From positions 1 to 64,000 of the forward strand of contig FR886218.1 in NCBI GenBank assembly GCA_000436475.1: a stretch of DNA of 64,000 nucleotides. Reading direction: 5' to 3'. The DNA is from Eubacterium sp. CAG:248. GTDB taxonomy: Bacteria > Bacillota > Clostridia > Lachnospirales > Lachnospiraceae. Below, in pieces: positions 62,699 to 64,000 of the stretch (positions within the stretch are counted from its first letter, which is position 1; each line of letters opens with the position of its first letter). Under the pieces are notes generated by a model that worked only from the letters and a program-made list of their open reading frames with translations, did not search any database and was not told where the DNA came from. A program made the position numbers and the translations under genes.

Positions 62699-63195
62699 TT
62701 TCAATGACGACATATTATGGTTTTTATCTTGTCAGCCGGTTAAAAGAAAGAATAAATGTGATAGATGCATTTATATATTCCTTTGATTATATCAGGTCGC
62801 AGATAAGATATGGTCTGACCCCATTTCCTGTAATATGTCGGGAATTATCGCAGAACATAAATAATAATATAGTCAGCAGTACATACGAAAATATATACAT
62901 AAAGCTGACTGATATAAGCAGGACAGGCGGTTCTTTTGATGAGATATGGCTGCTTGAAATGGACAAACTGCTAAAATCAGGATTTGCTAAAAAGGAAGAA
63001 ATAGATGCTTTAAAAGAACTACGATGTATAAACATATATATAGATAAACAGATGCAGATAACATGTATAAATACTGTCAGTGATAAATTAAAAAATATAT
63101 ATTGCAGGCTGCAGCAGGAAGTGAGGGCTAAATCAAGGATATACCAGGTGTTGGGAGTTATGTCGGGTGTTATCATAGCTATTATTTTAATATGA
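62668..63195 (+). CDS. spoIIIAB: Stage III sporulation protein AB
   Basis: SpoIIIAB resembles type II secretion F proteins and sits in the mother-cell membrane as part of the SpoIIIA complex. The 175-residue protein has an N-terminal span, a helical middle with the Gly-Leu-Thr-Pro segment RYGLTPFPVI, and a C-terminal span (VLGVMSGVIIAIILI). Length matches the Bacillus protein. Its start lies inside spoIIIAA. Confidence 0.9.
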   Translation: MYKLSGAVLIISMTTYYGFYLVSRLKERINVIDAFIYSFDYIRSQIRYGLTPFPVICRELSQNINNNIVSSTYENIYIKLTDISRTGGSFDEIWLLEMDKLLKSGFAKKEEIDALKELRCINIYIDKQMQITCINTVSDKLKNIYCRLQQEVRAKSRIYQVLGVMSGVIIAIILI

Positions 63196-63236
63196 GCATA
63201 AAGTGAAATGATAATATATACAGGAAAGGCAGGTAT

Positions 63237-63431
63237 ATGAATACAGATATAATTTTTAAAATCGCTGCAGTAGGAGTAATTGTTTCAATTCTTAACCAGA
63301 TATTAAAACATAGTGGCAGGGATGACCAGGCGTTTCTTACAAGCCTTGCCGGAATACTTATCGTACTTTATTGGGTAATACCTTATATTGTTGAATTGTT
63401 TTCGTCAATGCAGAAGCTGTTTGATATATAA
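63237..63431 (+). CDS. spoIIIAC: Stage III sporulation protein AC
   Basis: The 64-residue protein has two membrane spans with the family sequence VSILNQILKHSGRDDQAFL between them. It is a small core membrane part of the SpoIIIA complex. AGGAAAGG precedes the ATG. Confidence 0.93.
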   Translation: MNTDIIFKIAAVGVIVSILNQILKHSGRDDQAFLTSLAGILIVLYWVIPYIVELFSSMQKLFDI

Positions 63432-63460
63432 AGTCTGCGTAAGAAGGGATAGTGTAAATA

Positions 63461-63841
63461 ATGCTTCAGATATTAATAGTTGTTGTATGCGTTGTTATAA
63501 GCTGCTTTCTTATAAAAAAAGAAGCACCAGCATTTGTTTCTGTTATTGTACTTATAACGGGTGTATTTATTTCAATATATATGCTGCGGATTTTTTCTGT
63601 TATTACAGGCTATATAAATGTTCTTATTAACAATATAGATATAGAAAAGGGTTATATAAAGATTGTTATGAAGATAACTGGTTTATCAATAGCAACGCAG
63701 TTTGTTTCTGATATATGCAGGGATAACGGTTTTAATGCAATGGCATCGCAGCTTGAGCTGATGTGCAGAATATCAATAGTAATGCTTGGCATGCCTGTTA
63801 TTATTGCACTTCTTGAAATGGTGAATAGATGTTTAAAATAA
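63461..63841 (+). CDS. spoIIIAD: Stage III sporulation protein AD
   Basis: The 126-residue membrane protein has three to four spans and is homologous to SpoIIIAC (LLIKKEAPAFV near the start, DICRDNGFNAMASQLEL further on). It is part of the SpoIIIA channel. It overlaps spoIIIAE by 13 nt. Confidence 0.92.
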   Translation: MLQILIVVVCVVISCFLIKKEAPAFVSVIVLITGVFISIYMLRIFSVITGYINVLINNIDIEKGYIKIVMKITGLSIATQFVSDICRDNGFNAMASQLELMCRISIVMLGMPVIIALLEMVNRCLK

Positions 63842-64000
63842 AACGTATCTTATTTATGTGTATGATAGTGTTTGTACTGATATTGTTGTATGGGAGTGCT
63901 TTTATAAAGAATAAATCTCCTGCAGTATGCCATGCAGCGCAATGTCAGGATGAGGAAAATGTGATTTCTGATGATTATATAGTTTCTGATGATTATAAAG
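63829..64000 (+). CDS. spoIIIAE: Stage III sporulation protein AE (5' part, cut by the window)
   Basis: 57 codons are visible. They give a basic start (MFKIKRI), a signal-like hydrophobic stretch (MIVFVLILLYGS) and an acidic, exported-looking region with a repeated SDDY. Position directly after spoIIIAD, with a 13-nt overlap, identifies it. The rest lies beyond the window. Confidence 0.8.
   Translation, partial: MFKIKRILFMCMIVFVLILLYGSAFIKNKSPAVCHAAQCQDEENVISDDYIVSDDYK

Noticed and set aside
1..64000. CRISPR array, prophage, transposon, tRNA or rRNA genes
   Set aside because: I saw no regular spaced repeats, no integrase, transposase or phage genes, and no tRNA- or rRNA-like sequence.

Overview
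The window reads as a piece of chromosome from a low-GC Gram-positive anaerobe of the class Clostridia, most likely a Lachnospiraceae close to Lachnospira (Eubacterium) eligens. That placement is inference from base composition, gene content and order: AT-rich DNA, strong AGGAGG-type ribosome binding sites, a tyrosine T-box, an IscR-sufCBDSU operon, yicC-gmk-rpoZ, spoIIM and spoIIIA genes, RNase Y, and kduI/kduD for pectin-derived uronates. It is mostly core genome. I see no prophage, integrase, transposase, CRISPR array, rRNA or tRNA gene.

Layout. 1-5.99 kb: chemotaxis adaptor CheV, a shortened Sir2-like protein, a large Lys/Glu/Ala-rich membrane protein translationally coupled to hisH, then hisF and ung. 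6.0-10.5 kb, minus strand: a 39-codon membrane peptide gene with its own promoter, and a 1408-residue acyl-CoA dehydratase activase-like fusion. 10.7-17.0 kb: a rhomboid-like membrane protein with a zinc ribbon, pyk, a VanZ-like protein, T-box/tyrS and a polytopic membrane protein. 17.0-19.2 kb: rqcH on the minus strand, bracketed by hairpin elements that share a sequence core. 19.2-23.6 kb: yicC, gmk-rpoZ, a 23S rRNA methyltransferase and an unrecognised acidic protein. 23.7-29.9 kb: iscR-like regulator and sufCBDSU, ending in a decayed tail of a sortase-anchored surface protein. 29.9-38.6 kb: Wzy-like membrane protein, glpK, MoxR/DUF58/transglutaminase trio and an AEC permease. 38.7-45.0 kb: rimO, pgsA, pncC-like, recA-recX and rny; recA has two SOS boxes. 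45.4-49.8 kb: PF12897-type aminotransferase, proC, Nudix hydrolase, spoIIM, and DAHP synthase on the minus strand. 49.9-53.1 kb: pdp, kduI, kduD. 53.2-61.7 kb: ABC exporter pair, polysaccharide deacetylase and D,D-carboxypeptidase on the minus strand, and a second ABC/FtsX pair. 61.8-64.0 kb: spoIIIAA-AB-AC-AD and the start of spoIIIAE.

The least ordinary signals are small. A sigma-E-like promoter sits inside a terminator hairpin that also holds the spoIIIAA ribosome binding site, and a matching sigma-E-like promoter with the same 14-nt spacer precedes spoIIM. A complete transcription unit encodes a 39-residue membrane peptide. A 76-bp structured insert between 10-bp direct repeats lies just before a deacetylase gene. 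A 5-bp hairpin separates the Shine-Dalgarno from the start codons of the 1408-residue activase. No wholly new multi-gene system could be established from the sequence alone.
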